DNA from: UBA5072 sp963822145
Lineage (GTDB): Bacteria > Bacteroidota > Bacteroidia > Bacteroidales > UBA10428
Direction: 5' to 3'
Length of the DNA: 64,000 bases
NCBI GenBank assembly: GCA_963822145.1
Contig: CAWGGG010000004.1
Location: forward strand, 1,736,001 to 1,800,000
Of this stretch, positions 43,125-52,571 are shown piece by piece. The notes under the pieces were generated by a model, which worked only from the letters and a program-made list of their open reading frames with translations, ran no database searches and was not told the DNA's origin. Position numbers and translations under genes: made by a program. Within the stretch, counting starts at the first letter, position 1, and the number at the start of each line of letters is the position of its first letter.

Positions 43125-43440
43125 CCCCGGTAATCAAAAAACACACAAATTGAATACCCTGGCTACCGGTATTGTGGGCGGCATCTTACTGCCGGTGATT
43201 GTCTACTTTCTCTTGTACTACGCCAAGGTTCAGGATGTCAGTTTCACCTTGTTCTCAAATAACCTGGTCATTGGGAACATCATCCCCATCATTATCAGCC
43301 ATTGTATTCTTCCGAACCTTTTATTGTTCTTTGTTTTCAATGGTTTCAACTGGATACAGGCTTCCAAAGGGGTGCTCGGAACCACAGTGGTACTCACAGT
43401 CCTGGTCTTTGCCACAAAGCTTATTTTTAGTTTAATATGA
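43117..43440 (+). CDS. Small integral membrane protein of unknown function between surE and lpxB
   Basis: The 107-residue product has three predicted membrane helices (about 16-36, 50-75 and 84-105), little else, and no recognisable motif. No ATG is available: translation would start at TTG 43117, inside the end of surE (overlap 8 bases), and its stop overlaps the lpxB ATG (ATGA). The double overlap implies translational coupling and a link to envelope or lipid A formation. The lack of an ATG lowers certainty, but the hydrophobic pattern and tight packing favour a real gene. Confidence 0.68.
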   Translation: MNNPGNQKTHKLNTLATGIVGGILLPVIVYFLLYYAKVQDVSFTLFSNNLVIGNIIPIIISHCILPNLLLFFVFNGFNWIQASKGVLGTTVVLTVLVFATKLIFSLI

Positions 43441-44555
43441 AGTATTATATCATCGCAGGGGAAGCATCAGGTGATATGCATGCAGCCAATCTGATCAGGG
43501 CTTTGAAACGGACAGACCCGGAAGCAGACTTTCGCTGCTTCGGGGGAGACCTCATGAAGGAAGCCGGGGCATCGCTTTATATTCATTATCGCGACATGGC
43601 CCTGATGGGAGGGATCGAAGTGTTACGGAGATACCCCACCATCAGGAAGAATAAAATCCGTTGCAGGGAGGACATCCTGAACTACAATCCCGATGCTTTG
43701 ATCCTGGTGGACTATTCCGGCTTTAACCTGCCCATGGCCAGGTTTGCTTCGGAACACAATATCAGGACCATTTATTACATCTCCCCAAAACTCTGGGCCT
43801 GGGCTAAATGGCGTGTAAAAACGGTACGCGATCATATCCGCAGAATGTTTGTGATCCTGCCTTTTGAAGTTGACTTCTACAAGGAACACCAGGTGGAATC
43901 GGAGTATTACGGCAACCCGGTTCTTGACAGCATTGCTGCCTTCGAAGAAAATTATACTGCCGATCCGGAATTCAATACCAAAAACGGGCTCGATAACAGG
44001 CCTGTTGTTGCACTGCTTGCAGGCAGCAGAAAACAGGAAATTGACCATCTCCTGCCTGAAATGCTGGCCGTGATACCGCATTTCCCCGAATACCAGTTCG
44101 TCGTCGCCGGGGCACCCTCCATAACACCGGCTTATTATGAGAAGTACCTGGGCCATACCGGTGCCAAAATTATTTACAATCAGACCTATACGCTGTTAAA
44201 ACATGCCCGGGCAGCTGTCGTGACATCCGGAACGGCGACCCTTGAAACCGCCCTGCTGGGTGTGCCCGAAGTGGTTATTTACAAGACCAGCCCCCTGACT
44301 TTCTTTATTGGTAATTTCTTTGTGAAGATCAAATACTTCTCCCTGGTGAACCTGATTCTCGATAAAGAGGTTGTACAGGAATTGCTGCAGGAAAATCTGG
44401 CCGACCAGGTCAGGAAAGAACTGGAGAGACTTTTGTTCGACCAGCCTTACAGGAATGCCATGATCCAGGATTACAGCAACCTCCGTAAAAAGCTGGGCAG
44501 TCCTGGCGTGGCTGATCGCGTTGCATCAAGGATTTACAGGATTATAAATGAATAA
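43437..44555 (+). CDS. lpxB: Lipid-A-disaccharide synthase LpxB
   Basis: The 372-residue product is a GT19-family glycosyltransferase. The start YYIIAGEASGDMHAANLIRAL is the family signature, and PKLWAWAKWRVKTV, LPFEVDFYK, LLAGSRKQEI and AAVVTSGTATLETAL (the nucleotide-binding end) follow. It joins UDP-2,3-diacylglucosamine to lipid X to form the lipid A disaccharide at the inner face of the inner membrane. The ATG overlaps the preceding stop, and the next gene starts 8 bases before its end. It shows that the organism makes an LPS-type outer membrane. Confidence 0.95.
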   Translation: MKYYIIAGEASGDMHAANLIRALKRTDPEADFRCFGGDLMKEAGASLYIHYRDMALMGGIEVLRRYPTIRKNKIRCREDILNYNPDALILVDYSGFNLPMARFASEHNIRTIYYISPKLWAWAKWRVKTVRDHIRRMFVILPFEVDFYKEHQVESEYYGNPVLDSIAAFEENYTADPEFNTKNGLDNRPVVALLAGSRKQEIDHLLPEMLAVIPHFPEYQFVVAGAPSITPAYYEKYLGHTGAKIIYNQTYTLLKHARAAVVTSGTATLETALLGVPEVVIYKTSPLTFFIGNFFVKIKYFSLVNLILDKEVVQELLQENLADQVRKELERLLFDQPYRNAMIQDYSNLRKKLGSPGVADRVASRIYRIINE

Positions 44556-45723
44556 TAAGGCCGTTATGGCTTTCAGGCAAACAGTATTTGTTGTGATTAC
44601 CCTGTTAATCAGCACGCTGCCACATCAGGGTGCTGATATTACGGTAGGTCTTTTTTATGGCAGGGAGGTTCAGTCTGTTGTGTTTTCAACGGTTGAGGGT
44701 GAATACCTGTTGACCGCCAACGGGCGACAGGTAGCCGTGATACGCCAGGGCGATATCTTTCATATTGAACTTACTCCATCCGGGCTGGAAGTTCACGACA
44801 CCCTGCAATCCTACGGTGTGTTTAAAAACCTTGAGTTCAAAGGTGTTTCCGGTGACAATATCTTCCAGGTAAAGCCTGTATTTCCTGCCCTTCCCGCGAA
44901 GGAATCCGAGGATATATTGTACATAAGTCTCTTCAACGATGCCCTGATGCTCATTAACCGGCTCAGTCTTGAAAAATACATTCCCGGCACAGTGGAAGCC
45001 GAAGGAGGCTCTAATGCGGGCATTGAGTATTACAAAGCACAGGCTGTCCTGACACGTACCTTTGCGGTTAAGAATTTTTACCGGCATGCCCACGAGGGTT
45101 TTAACCTGTGTGATGGCGTGCACTGCCAGGCCTTTAATGGCAAAAGCCGGATGAACGCAAAGATCTATGCTGCCGTAAGTGCCACACAGGGTGAAATACT
45201 TACTGACCGCGCCAACGACCCGATAGTAGCCGCCTATCATGCCAATTGCGGCGGAATAACCGGAAATGCATCCATTGAATGGAACAGGGATCTGCCTTAC
45301 CTGAGTCCGGTGAGGGATCCTTTTTGTGTTAAATCCGAACACCACAGCTGGATTAAAAACATCACACTGGCAGATTGGAATATTTACCTGCAAAAAAAAG
45401 GGTATTTCGGGGAACCTGAAAACCTTTACAGTACCATGGAGACGGGCCGTCAGAAGTACCTCGACAGGGCAAACAACAAGCTGCTGCTCACCGAAATCCG
45501 GACTGACCAAAAGCTTAAGTCCTCTTTCTTTCATGTAGAACCCGGCAATGGTTCAGTTACCTTGCGCGGTCACGGTTATGGCCATGGCCTTGGCATGTGC
45601 CAGGAAGGCGCCATGGAAATGGCCCGTGTGGGATATACTTATATGGATATTCTCATGTTCTATTTCCACAGCGTAAAAATTACACGGAATCAATCTCCCG
45701 TCCAACCCATTCCTGTCCCATGA
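44548..45723 (+). CDS. SpoIID/LytB-domain protein, exported
   Basis: The 391-residue product has a signal peptide (about 8-29). A SpoIID-like core follows (about 130-375), with LEKYIPGTVEAEGGSN carrying the glutamate expected to be catalytic, YYKAQAVLTRTFAVKN, CDGVHCQAFNG and HANCGG with the paired cysteines, and RGHGYGHGLGMCQEGAM near the end. In sporulating Firmicutes SpoIID is a lytic transglycosylase acting on peptidoglycan stripped of stem peptides. Bacteroidota do not sporulate, so a role in wall turnover is likely. It overlaps lpxB upstream and the ABC-F gene downstream (ATGA). Confidence 0.9.
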   Translation: MNNKAVMAFRQTVFVVITLLISTLPHQGADITVGLFYGREVQSVVFSTVEGEYLLTANGRQVAVIRQGDIFHIELTPSGLEVHDTLQSYGVFKNLEFKGVSGDNIFQVKPVFPALPAKESEDILYISLFNDALMLINRLSLEKYIPGTVEAEGGSNAGIEYYKAQAVLTRTFAVKNFYRHAHEGFNLCDGVHCQAFNGKSRMNAKIYAAVSATQGEILTDRANDPIVAAYHANCGGITGNASIEWNRDLPYLSPVRDPFCVKSEHHSWIKNITLADWNIYLQKKGYFGEPENLYSTMETGRQKYLDRANNKLLLTEIRTDQKLKSSFFHVEPGNGSVTLRGHGYGHGLGMCQEGAMEMARVGYTYMDILMFYFHSVKITRNQSPVQPIPVP

Positions 45724-47669
45724 TCTCTGTTGACAATCTGAGCATTTCTTTCGGCGGATCGTTTCTTTTCCAGAATGTTTCATTCATGGTAAGCAGTCAT
45801 GATAAGGTTGGCCTGGTGGGTCGCAATGGAGCAGGCAAAACAACCCTCCTGAAGATATTCATGGGCCTTCAGAAGCCCGATGAAGGCAAGGTCATGGTAC
45901 CCAAGGGGATCAGGCTGGGATACCTTCCCCAGCAAATGGTAATCATCGACGATAAAACGCTTTTTGAGGAGGCCTGCAGCGCCTTCGATGAGATTCTTAT
46001 ACTGGAAGCTGAGATCAGGGAACTGAACCTGCAGATCACCACGCGGAGTGATTATGAATCGGCTGAATACATCGATCTTATCGAACAATTATCAGAAAAA
46101 ACCGAACGGTTTCATATGCTTGAAGGCAGCAGCCGGGACCAGAAGATTGAGCAGGTCCTGTTAGGCCTGGGTTTCACCCGCAAAGATTTCAAAAGACACA
46201 CCCGTGAATTCAGCGGTGGCTGGCGTATGCGGATTGAGCTTGCCAAAATTCTGCTCAAATCACCGGATGCCTTGCTGCTCGACGAGCCTACCAACCACCT
46301 CGACATCGATTCGATCCAGTGGCTGGAAGAATTCCTGCATGATTATCATGGCGCCGTGATCCTGATATCGCATGACCGAGTGTTCCTCGACCGTGTAACC
46401 ATTCGAACCGTGGAGATCTCCCTGGGGAAAATTAACGATTACAGGGTGCCCTATACCCGGTATGTGGAGCTCCGGAAAGAACGGAGGGAACAACAGGCAG
46501 CGGCCTATAAGAACCAGCAGAAACTAATTGATGACACCCGCGACTTTATTGAACGGTTCCGGTATAAACCTACAAAATCGGTACAGGTTCAGTCTCGTGT
46601 CAAAATGCTGGAGAAACTCGACATCATTGAAATTGATGAGGAAGATACGTCCTCCATCAACATCAGGTTTCCCGGTGCGCCCCGCTCCGGAGCCATTGTG
46701 GTGGAAGCGCGCGACCTTTCAGTCAGCTACGGATATCACAAAGTTTTGGATCAAATCGACCTTACCCTGCACCGCGGCGAAAAAGTGGCTTTTGTTGGCA
46801 GGAATGGGGAAGGAAAAACAACGCTTTCAAAAGTAATCATCGGTGATCTCCCCTCCGAAGGATCCCTGAAGATCGGACACCAGGTGAAAATCGGATATTT
46901 TGCCCAGACCCAGGATGAACTGCTGGATGGAAACAAGACGGTTTTGGAAACCCTGGATGAAGTGGCTGCAGGCGATATCCGAACCAAAATAAGGGATATT
47001 CTGGGCGCTTTTCTATTCAGCGGAGAAGATGTGGATAAAAAGGTCAGGGTCCTTTCGGGTGGTGAACGGTCGCGACTGGCCATGGCAAAACTGCTGCTGG
47101 AGCCTTGCAATTTGTTGGTGCTCGATGAGCCCACCAATCACCTTGATATGCGATCGAAAGACATTCTGAAAAAAGCCTTGTTGAATTATGATGGCACACT
47201 TATTGCGGTTTCACACGACCGGGAGTTTCTCGACGGGCTGGTTAACAAGGTCTTTGAATTCGGAAAACAGAAAGTTAAGGAACACCTCGGCGGAATCTAT
47301 GATTTTCTGGCCAAAAAGAAGTTGATCACTCTGGCTGAGCTTGAAATAAAGGATAATCAAAAACAGGGCCCTGTCTTCAACCAAGAACCTCAGAGCAAAC
47401 AGGCTTTCCTGGATAAGAAAGAATTTGACCGTGAGGTAAGGAAACTGGAGAACCAGATCAGAAAAGTCGAGATACATATAGAGGTATTGGAGCGGGAAAT
47501 AGGCATCTTTGAGAACAAGATATCGGATCCGGCAGTTGATCCTGAAAGTATTAAAGCGCCTGGTTTTTATACCACTTACAATCAGCTGAAGGAAGATCTT
47601 GCCAGTCAGATGTCGCTTTGGGAACAATTGCATGAGGACGTGGAGCTGCTTAAAAATAAAAGAATTTGA
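45720..47669 (+). CDS. ABC-F family ATPase (ribosome-associated type)
   Basis: The product is 649 residues from ATG 45720, which overlaps the SpoIID stop; an upstream in-frame start inside SpoIID would add 41 unrelated residues and is rejected. Two ABC domains without membrane segments are joined by an ABC-F linker. Domain 1 has Walker A GRNGAGKTT, signature FSGGWRMR and Walker B LLLDEPTNHLD. Domain 2 has GRNGEGKTT, LSGGERSR and LVLDEPTNHLD. A C-terminal coiled coil (about 565-640, EVRKLENQIRKVEIHIEVLE) follows. ABC-F proteins bind the ribosomal E-site and ease stalled translation; some give antibiotic resistance. The domain order suggests the Uup-like group. Confidence 0.93.
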   Translation: MISVDNLSISFGGSFLFQNVSFMVSSHDKVGLVGRNGAGKTTLLKIFMGLQKPDEGKVMVPKGIRLGYLPQQMVIIDDKTLFEEACSAFDEILILEAEIRELNLQITTRSDYESAEYIDLIEQLSEKTERFHMLEGSSRDQKIEQVLLGLGFTRKDFKRHTREFSGGWRMRIELAKILLKSPDALLLDEPTNHLDIDSIQWLEEFLHDYHGAVILISHDRVFLDRVTIRTVEISLGKINDYRVPYTRYVELRKERREQQAAAYKNQQKLIDDTRDFIERFRYKPTKSVQVQSRVKMLEKLDIIEIDEEDTSSINIRFPGAPRSGAIVVEARDLSVSYGYHKVLDQIDLTLHRGEKVAFVGRNGEGKTTLSKVIIGDLPSEGSLKIGHQVKIGYFAQTQDELLDGNKTVLETLDEVAAGDIRTKIRDILGAFLFSGEDVDKKVRVLSGGERSRLAMAKLLLEPCNLLVLDEPTNHLDMRSKDILKKALLNYDGTLIAVSHDREFLDGLVNKVFEFGKQKVKEHLGGIYDFLAKKKLITLAELEIKDNQKQGPVFNQEPQSKQAFLDKKEFDREVRKLENQIRKVEIHIEVLEREIGIFENKISDPAVDPESIKAPGFYTTYNQLKEDLASQMSLWEQLHEDVELLKNKRI

Positions 47670-47704
47670 GTATTTTTACGAGTCTTCCATTTAACCGGAT
47701 ATTC

Positions 47705-48985
47705 ATGAAGCTTTCATTATATTGTTTGTTGGGATTAATGCTCCTGCCGGTAGCTTGCTTTACGCCAAAACCTGCGGCGAAGGAACCAGGGGTGATTAAC
47801 CTGTCCAATATGTATAATCCGGTGAATACGCGACTGCATCCGGCTTTCACAATATATCACGACTCTCCCACCTCGTCCCTGTTACTGATTAAGATTTTCC
47901 CCTCAGAACTCCTTTATTCAGGCACCATTGAACCCAACAAACTTTTAGGAATGGTTCGCCTGACCTATCAGTTGAGCGATATTACCGAGCCTGAAAAACC
48001 AGTTGTGGCCGACTCAGGAAGAATCACCTATAGTTTTGCACGTGAAAATGCAGATAAACGTTTCCTTACGCAGGTAGTATTAGCTGCCCAGGCTGGTAAG
48101 CGCTACCAGCTCATGGTCATACTAAAGGACCTGGTCAGAAGCGAGGAAATCCTGAATTATTTTTATCTGGATAAAATCTCCCCACTTTCGGAACAGAATT
48201 TCATGTTATTGGAAACTGTTGAAAACAATCCCGTTTACCAACCCTATGTGGTAGGTGGCACCAAATTTAGGCTCAATTATTCCGGAGGCGCATATGATAC
48301 CGTTTATGTGCGCTATTACGGCAAAGAGATCCCCATGCCCAAACCATCTTTTTCCATGAGCCGCGAAAGGGAATTCCTGGAAACATCCGACAGTATCTGG
48401 ATCCTGCCTTTCAAAAATGGATTGACCTACCAGCTCAATTACGAGGGTATCTATCATTTTCAGCTTGACACCAACCATACTGACGGTCTGACCTTGTTTA
48501 ATTTCGGCACCGGCTTCCCCAGGATCCAGGATGCCGAACACATGATCGAACCTTTGGCATACCTTGCCTCAACTGCTGAATATGAAGCTCTTAAAAAAGC
48601 AGCCAACCAAAAACTCGCCGTGGATAATTTCTGGCTGGATAAGACCGGGAATGTTGAGAAGGCGCGGGAACTGATCCGGGTATATTATAACCGGGTGTTC
48701 TTTGCCAATTACTACTTCACTTCTTTCAAACCAGGATGGAAAACCGATCGTGGTATGATCTTCATTATCTATGGTCCGCCTCAGGCGGTCAAGGTAACAA
48801 CCACACAGGAAAAGTGGATCTATTACAAAAATAATTTCACCACAACGGTTACCTTTACTTTTGACCATACCCCCACTCCGTTTGCGCTTGACAACTATAC
48901 CCTGCAGCGTGCCGAGAACTACGACAGTTATTGGCGTCAGGCTGTAGACACCTGGCGCAGAGGTAATATTTTTATTATTGATTAG
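47705..48985 (+). CDS. GWxTD-domain lipoprotein
   Basis: The product is 426 residues from ATG 47705, chosen because it starts a lipoprotein signal peptide (LLGLMLLPVAC); an upstream TTG overlapping the ABC-F stop would bury this signal. The C-terminal GWxTD domain is marked by KPGWKTDRGMIFIIYGPP, preceded by YYNRVFFANYYFTS. The N-terminal part is beta-rich. The family is common in Bacteroidota and some relatives, and its role is unknown. The protein is likely anchored in the outer or inner membrane. It follows the ABC-F gene by 35 bases and precedes rlmB by 29 bases. Confidence 0.88.
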   Translation: MKLSLYCLLGLMLLPVACFTPKPAAKEPGVINLSNMYNPVNTRLHPAFTIYHDSPTSSLLLIKIFPSELLYSGTIEPNKLLGMVRLTYQLSDITEPEKPVVADSGRITYSFARENADKRFLTQVVLAAQAGKRYQLMVILKDLVRSEEILNYFYLDKISPLSEQNFMLLETVENNPVYQPYVVGGTKFRLNYSGGAYDTVYVRYYGKEIPMPKPSFSMSREREFLETSDSIWILPFKNGLTYQLNYEGIYHFQLDTNHTDGLTLFNFGTGFPRIQDAEHMIEPLAYLASTAEYEALKKAANQKLAVDNFWLDKTGNVEKARELIRVYYNRVFFANYYFTSFKPGWKTDRGMIFIIYGPPQAVKVTTTQEKWIYYKNNFTTTVTFTFDHTPTPFALDNYTLQRAENYDSYWRQAVDTWRRGNIFIID

Positions 48986-49014
48986 TATATCCCGAACTGA
49001 GAGCGATCCTTACC

Positions 49015-49764
49015 ATGAAAGCAAAAACCAGTATAATTTTCGGCATCCATCCTGTAAATGAAGCTGTCAGATCAGGTAAACCCCTCGATAAAGTATTGCT
49101 TAAACATGGATTCCGGAATGAAATGGTTCCCGGTTTGTTTCCTGCCATGAAGGAACAAAATATACCCTATCAGTATGTTCCGGTTGAAAAACTCAACAGG
49201 CTAACCGGTAAAAATCACCAGGGCATCGTTGCCCTCACATCCGAAGTGGAATATACAGATCTGGAAAAGCTCATACCGATTTTGTTTGATGAGGGAAAGC
49301 TGCCTGCAGTAGTCCTGCTTGATGGCATCACCGATGTACGCAATTTAGGCGCCATTTCACGAAGCGCCGAATGTGCCGGTTTCCATGCCATGATCCTTCC
49401 CGCCAAGGGTTCTGCCCAGATCAATGCGGATGCCATTAAAACCTCGGCTGGTGCTTTGAATACCCTGCCTGTTTGCCGGGTTAATTCTTTGGCCGATACG
49501 GCAAAATATCTTCGGGAGAGCGGTTTTCAGCTGATTGCCGCAACTGAAAAAGCAGCGGATTATATCTATTCCCCTGATTTCACAAAACCAGTTGCCCTGA
49601 TCATGGGATCGGAGGACACCGGTATTGATCCCAGGCTGCTGAAAATGGCGGACATGGTAGTGAAGATCCCCATGTACGGGACCATTCAGTCGTTGAATGT
49701 AAGTGCTGCTGCTTCAGTAATTTTCTACGAAATCGTGCGGCAGAGAAATTTCCTGTCCCCATAA
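49015..49764 (+). CDS. rlmB: 23S rRNA 2'-O-ribose methyltransferase RlmB-like (SpoU family)
   Basis: The 249-residue product has the N-terminal L30e-like substrate-binding domain (about 1-80, starting IIFGIHPVNEAVRSG with VEKLNRLTGKNHQGIVA) and a C-terminal SpoU SAM-binding knot (about 95-245, with LDGITDVRNLGAISRSAECAG, ALIMGSEDTGI and IPMYGTIQSLNVSAAASVI). RlmB methylates G2251 of 23S rRNA in E. coli. It is the last gene of the surE-lpxB run. A weak hairpin (49800-49813, CCCTT-TGAG-AAGGG) follows it. Confidence 0.93.
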   Translation: MKAKTSIIFGIHPVNEAVRSGKPLDKVLLKHGFRNEMVPGLFPAMKEQNIPYQYVPVEKLNRLTGKNHQGIVALTSEVEYTDLEKLIPILFDEGKLPAVVLLDGITDVRNLGAISRSAECAGFHAMILPAKGSAQINADAIKTSAGALNTLPVCRVNSLADTAKYLRESGFQLIAATEKAADYIYSPDFTKPVALIMGSEDTGIDPRLLKMADMVVKIPMYGTIQSLNVSAAASVIFYEIVRQRNFLSP

Positions 49765-49816
49765 GAAAAGCTCTTGGGCGGCTTATGGACAATTGACAAC
49801 CCTTTGAGAAGGGCCT

Positions 49817-50200
49817 TTACTTTTTACCCCTGGCAGCTGCTTTTTCCAGGTTTTCCTGAACCCTGAACTTTACGATCTGTGCTATCAGGTCCAGCGGAAG
49901 CGGCTCACCAATTGGAAATTGCACCGACCCCCTGCCCTGTTGGTACCTGGCTAATTCAGTCCTGAATGCTTCTATCCCGGAAGGAACCGGGTAAAACCCG
50001 ATATGATTTTTATAAGCAGCAAAATGTACCAGATTGCCCTTCAGTGTGAAAGTGGGCATCCGATAGCTTATGGTCTCGGTTGCTCCGGGGGCAGCCTTTC
50101 TGATGGTTGCTCTCAGTTTCTGTAAGATTTTTTGAATTTCTTGCGGAAACCCTGCGATATACTCATCAATGGTTTTAGGAAGGGTTTTATCAGTTTTCAT
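49817..50200 (-). CDS. DUF1801 / YdhG-like protein
   Basis: The 127-residue product has the family pattern: TIDEYIAGFPQEIQKILQKLR at the start, ISYRMPTFTLKGNLVHFAAYKNHIGFYP in the middle and VQFPIGEPLP near the end. The fold resembles frataxin and some members are annotated as iron chaperones; the true role is uncertain. It is cytoplasmic. It is convergent with rlmB and 27 bases downstream of the lipoprotein gene on the same strand. Confidence 0.88.
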   Translation of the reverse strand: MKTDKTLPKTIDEYIAGFPQEIQKILQKLRATIRKAAPGATETISYRMPTFTLKGNLVHFAAYKNHIGFYPVPSGIEAFRTELARYQQGRGSVQFPIGEPLPLDLIAQIVKFRVQENLEKAAARGKK

Positions 50201-50227
50201 CCAAACAACGCTAAGAAGTTAAAGGAA

Positions 50228-50857
50228 TTATTCTTCGAAATCAAGATTTACGGGGTTCTCCGGTAGATCAAGCGGCAGCTCTGCTCCCACATTAAAAGGC
50301 TGGTTCAGATAATATGCTGTTCTGAACACAGAACTGTCCACCACCTCAAACGATACATTATCCATCCAGGCTTTCCCCGTGTTAACAAGTACAAGTCCGT
50401 AATTGATCACACAGTTTGATTCTGGTACATCAAATACAATTACACATTTTGTCCAGGTTTTTGTTCCGTAAATTGGTCTGTCTTCCATATTATCAAAATC
50501 ACCCATGACATCCAGATCATAATCATCTACCCTCGCCCACATCAGGGCACGGGATTCAACTGGTGACAGGGTTTGAATATAACCGGTCATTCTAACCCGC
50601 TCACCTCTGTATGCGTCTCCACTGCAAAACTGCATCAGTGTACCAAATCCATCGATGGTATCCTTGATCGATTCGATAAATCCGCTCTGCTGACCATGAT
50701 AAGCATACTGATTCTCACTACCGATCCTATAATCTTGTGGCAGGCTCCCGGCCAGTATCCATCCGTGTGGATCAGGATTGTTATCTGTTTTGTCTTTCTC
50801 ACAACCCAGTGAAAAGACAATGACTATAAACACGAAGGAGAAAAGCAGTGATTTCAT
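50228..50857 (-). CDS. Lipoprotein of unknown function, jelly-roll-like
   Basis: The 209-residue product has a lipoprotein signal peptide with lipobox FSLGC (C19). The mature part (about 35-190) reads like a carbohydrate-binding jelly-roll: WILAGSLPQDYRIG, VRMTGYIQTLSPVESRALMWARVD and the closing KAWMDNVSFEVVD are usual in CBM-like or GBD-like modules. No catalytic motif was seen. It lies 43 bases after the TerC gene on the same strand. Confidence 0.78.
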   Translation of the reverse strand: MKSLLFSFVFIVIVFSLGCEKDKTDNNPDPHGWILAGSLPQDYRIGSENQYAYHGQQSGFIESIKDTIDGFGTLMQFCSGDAYRGERVRMTGYIQTLSPVESRALMWARVDDYDLDVMGDFDNMEDRPIYGTKTWTKCVIVFDVPESNCVINYGLVLVNTGKAWMDNVSFEVVDSSVFRTAYYLNQPFNVGAELPLDLPENPVNLDFEE

Positions 50858-50900
50858 AATGGTATGGATTAAAGGTTCAGGAAACAGATACCAGGAAAGT

Positions 50901-51815
50901 TTACCGCTCCTTCCGCCAAATCAGAGATGCCGCAATACTCATGCCAAGAATAACTGCAATTATAACCAGAGAAACAAAAGGATTAAACTTATAAAAATCA
51001 GTGATCAGCATTTTTATGCCTACAAATGCCAGAATCAAAGCCAGTCCGTAATGCAGGTAAGTGAAATACTTCAGCGAACCGGCAAGGGCAAAGTAAAGCG
51101 ACCTTAGGCCCAGTATGGCAAAAACGTTTGAGGTATACACGATAAAAGGATCTGAGGTAATGGCTAAAATGGCCGGAATTGAATCCACAGCAAAAATCAA
51201 ATCGGTACCCTCCACCAGAATCAATACCAGGAATAATGGAGTGGCAATAAGCTTGTTGTTTTGTTTAACAAAGAAACGCGCCTGATGGTAATCAGCAGTG
51301 AAAGGAATGACCTTTCGGATGAAGTTCAAAAATGAATTATTTTCAATATTGATCTTGGTCCCTTTATCCCTGGCTATTTTATATCCGGTATACACCAGGA
51401 AGGCTCCGAAAATATAAATGATCCAATGGAATTTTTCAATCAGTGAAACACCGGCAAAAATGAACAGGGCACGCATGACCAGGGCACCGAGAATACCCCA
51501 GAAAAGCACTTTGTGCTGGTAGGCCGCAGGGACCTGGAAAGCGGTGAAGATCAGAACAAAAACGAAAATATTATCAATACTCAGAGATTTCTCAATGATA
51601 TATCCGGTTAAAAATTCAATGGCCTTCACTTTTCCAAAAGAATACCATATAAACCAATTAAAAAGCAGTGCCAGCACTATCCAAATGCCACTCCAGATAA
51701 TGGCCTCCTTAAACTTCACTTCATGCGCTTTCCGGTGAAAGACGCCCAGGTCAAGTCCCAACATGAATAAAACAAATACATTGAAAAAGATCCAAAGCAT
51801 TATATTCTTATCCAT
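50901..51815 (-). CDS. TerC-family integral membrane protein
   Basis: The 304-residue product has about nine membrane helices and the family signature VEGTDLIFAVDSIPAILAIT, with the acidic residues thought to bind metal. Earlier text (LDLGVFHRK, EKSLSIDNIFVFVLIF) matches the Alx/TerC group. Members export manganese or load metals onto exported enzymes in the inner membrane. The start codon directly follows the DedA stop, so the two are cotranscribed. The only structure I see upstream of the pair is the terminator of the preceding operon; no yybP-ykoY riboswitch was recognised. Confidence 0.94.
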   Translation of the reverse strand: MDKNIMLWIFFNVFVLFMLGLDLGVFHRKAHEVKFKEAIIWSGIWIVLALLFNWFIWYSFGKVKAIEFLTGYIIEKSLSIDNIFVFVLIFTAFQVPAAYQHKVLFWGILGALVMRALFIFAGVSLIEKFHWIIYIFGAFLVYTGYKIARDKGTKINIENNSFLNFIRKVIPFTADYHQARFFVKQNNKLIATPLFLVLILVEGTDLIFAVDSIPAILAITSDPFIVYTSNVFAILGLRSLYFALAGSLKYFTYLHYGLALILAFVGIKMLITDFYKFNPFVSLVIIAVILGMSIAASLIWRKER

Positions 51816-52439
51816 TTATTTGGTTTTTTTATGGAACGGATTAATGATCTTCAAAACTGGCAATGACACCAGCAAAAGAAAGCCAATCATAATGTAAACA
51901 CTGTAGTTGATGAGCTCAGGATAGGCATCTCCAAGGAAATATCCGAGGGGTGCAAGCGTTCCGATCCATATAACGCCACCAAAAATGTTGAGGTAACTGA
52001 ATTTTCGAAGTTTTATACCTGATGCTCCCGCCAGCATGGGGATCAGGGTTCGTATTACGGGCAAAAACCTGCCGATGATAAAGGCCCAGATGCCATATTT
52101 TTCATAAAACACATTCGTTTTTTCCAGGTATTTCTTCTTAAAAATCCTTGCGTCAGGTTTGCTAAAGAGTTTCGGTCCCAGCCACCGTCCTTTGGCATAA
52201 CCTGTAAAATCACCAAGTACAGCAGCCAGGATCATGGATGAAACCAGAAGAACCAGCGGAATATCCAGATAATGGGTCCCACAGAGCAACCCTGCGGTAA
52301 AAACGAGGTAATCTCCCCCGGGCAGCACCAGACCCAGAAAGAATCCTGTTTCGAGATAGATAATGACCAGGAGCAGAAAGATCCCTCCATATTGTATCAA
52401 GTGAGCAGGATCACTATAGAGATGAAATATGTTGTCCAT
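51816..52439 (-). CDS. DedA-family membrane protein
   Basis: The 207-residue product has about five membrane helices and the typical DedA stretches ETGFFLGLVLPGGDYLVFTAGLL, LGDFTGYAKGRWLG and FIIGRFLPVIRTLIPMLAGASGI; in the last of these the arginine and following prolines are conserved. DedA proteins are now linked to flipping of undecaprenyl phosphate or phospholipids in the inner membrane. It is the first gene of a pair with TerC (no gap between them) and starts 57 bases after the terminator at 52497-52546. Confidence 0.94.
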   Translation of the reverse strand: MDNIFHLYSDPAHLIQYGGIFLLLVIIYLETGFFLGLVLPGGDYLVFTAGLLCGTHYLDIPLVLLVSSMILAAVLGDFTGYAKGRWLGPKLFSKPDARIFKKKYLEKTNVFYEKYGIWAFIIGRFLPVIRTLIPMLAGASGIKLRKFSYLNIFGGVIWIGTLAPLGYFLGDAYPELINYSVYIMIGFLLLVSLPVLKIINPFHKKTK

Positions 52440-52496
52440 ACCGATGGAACATGTTAATATACAAAAAAGTTCAAAAAAGCAATCCCAATTGTCTGA

Positions 52497-52546
52497 AAAA
52501 AAGCCATAATGAGCAATCCCGGACCGGGAAACTGCTCAGTATGGCT
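52497..52546 (-). terminator. Intrinsic terminator of the glycan-degradation operon
   Basis: On the minus strand, 25 bases after the GH30-like stop, a three-step stem forms: AGCCATA/TATGGCT outside, GAGCA/TGCTC in the middle and CCC/GGG inside. It is followed at once by seven T residues. It separates the glycosidase genes from the DedA-TerC pair. Confidence 0.85.
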
Positions 52547-52571
52547 ATTCAGACAGAGCAGAAATTAAATC

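Noticed and set aside
45597..45719. An N-terminal extension of the ABC-F protein.
   Set aside because: It lies wholly inside the SpoIID-like gene in another frame. ATG 45720 starts the conserved ABC domain and overlaps the SpoIID stop in the usual way.
49759..49813. Terminator after rlmB (CCATAAG...CTTATGG and CCCTT-TGAG-AAGGG).
   Set aside because: The first stem has a 16-base loop and no T-run, the second is only 5 bp. Neither is strong enough to list as a feature.
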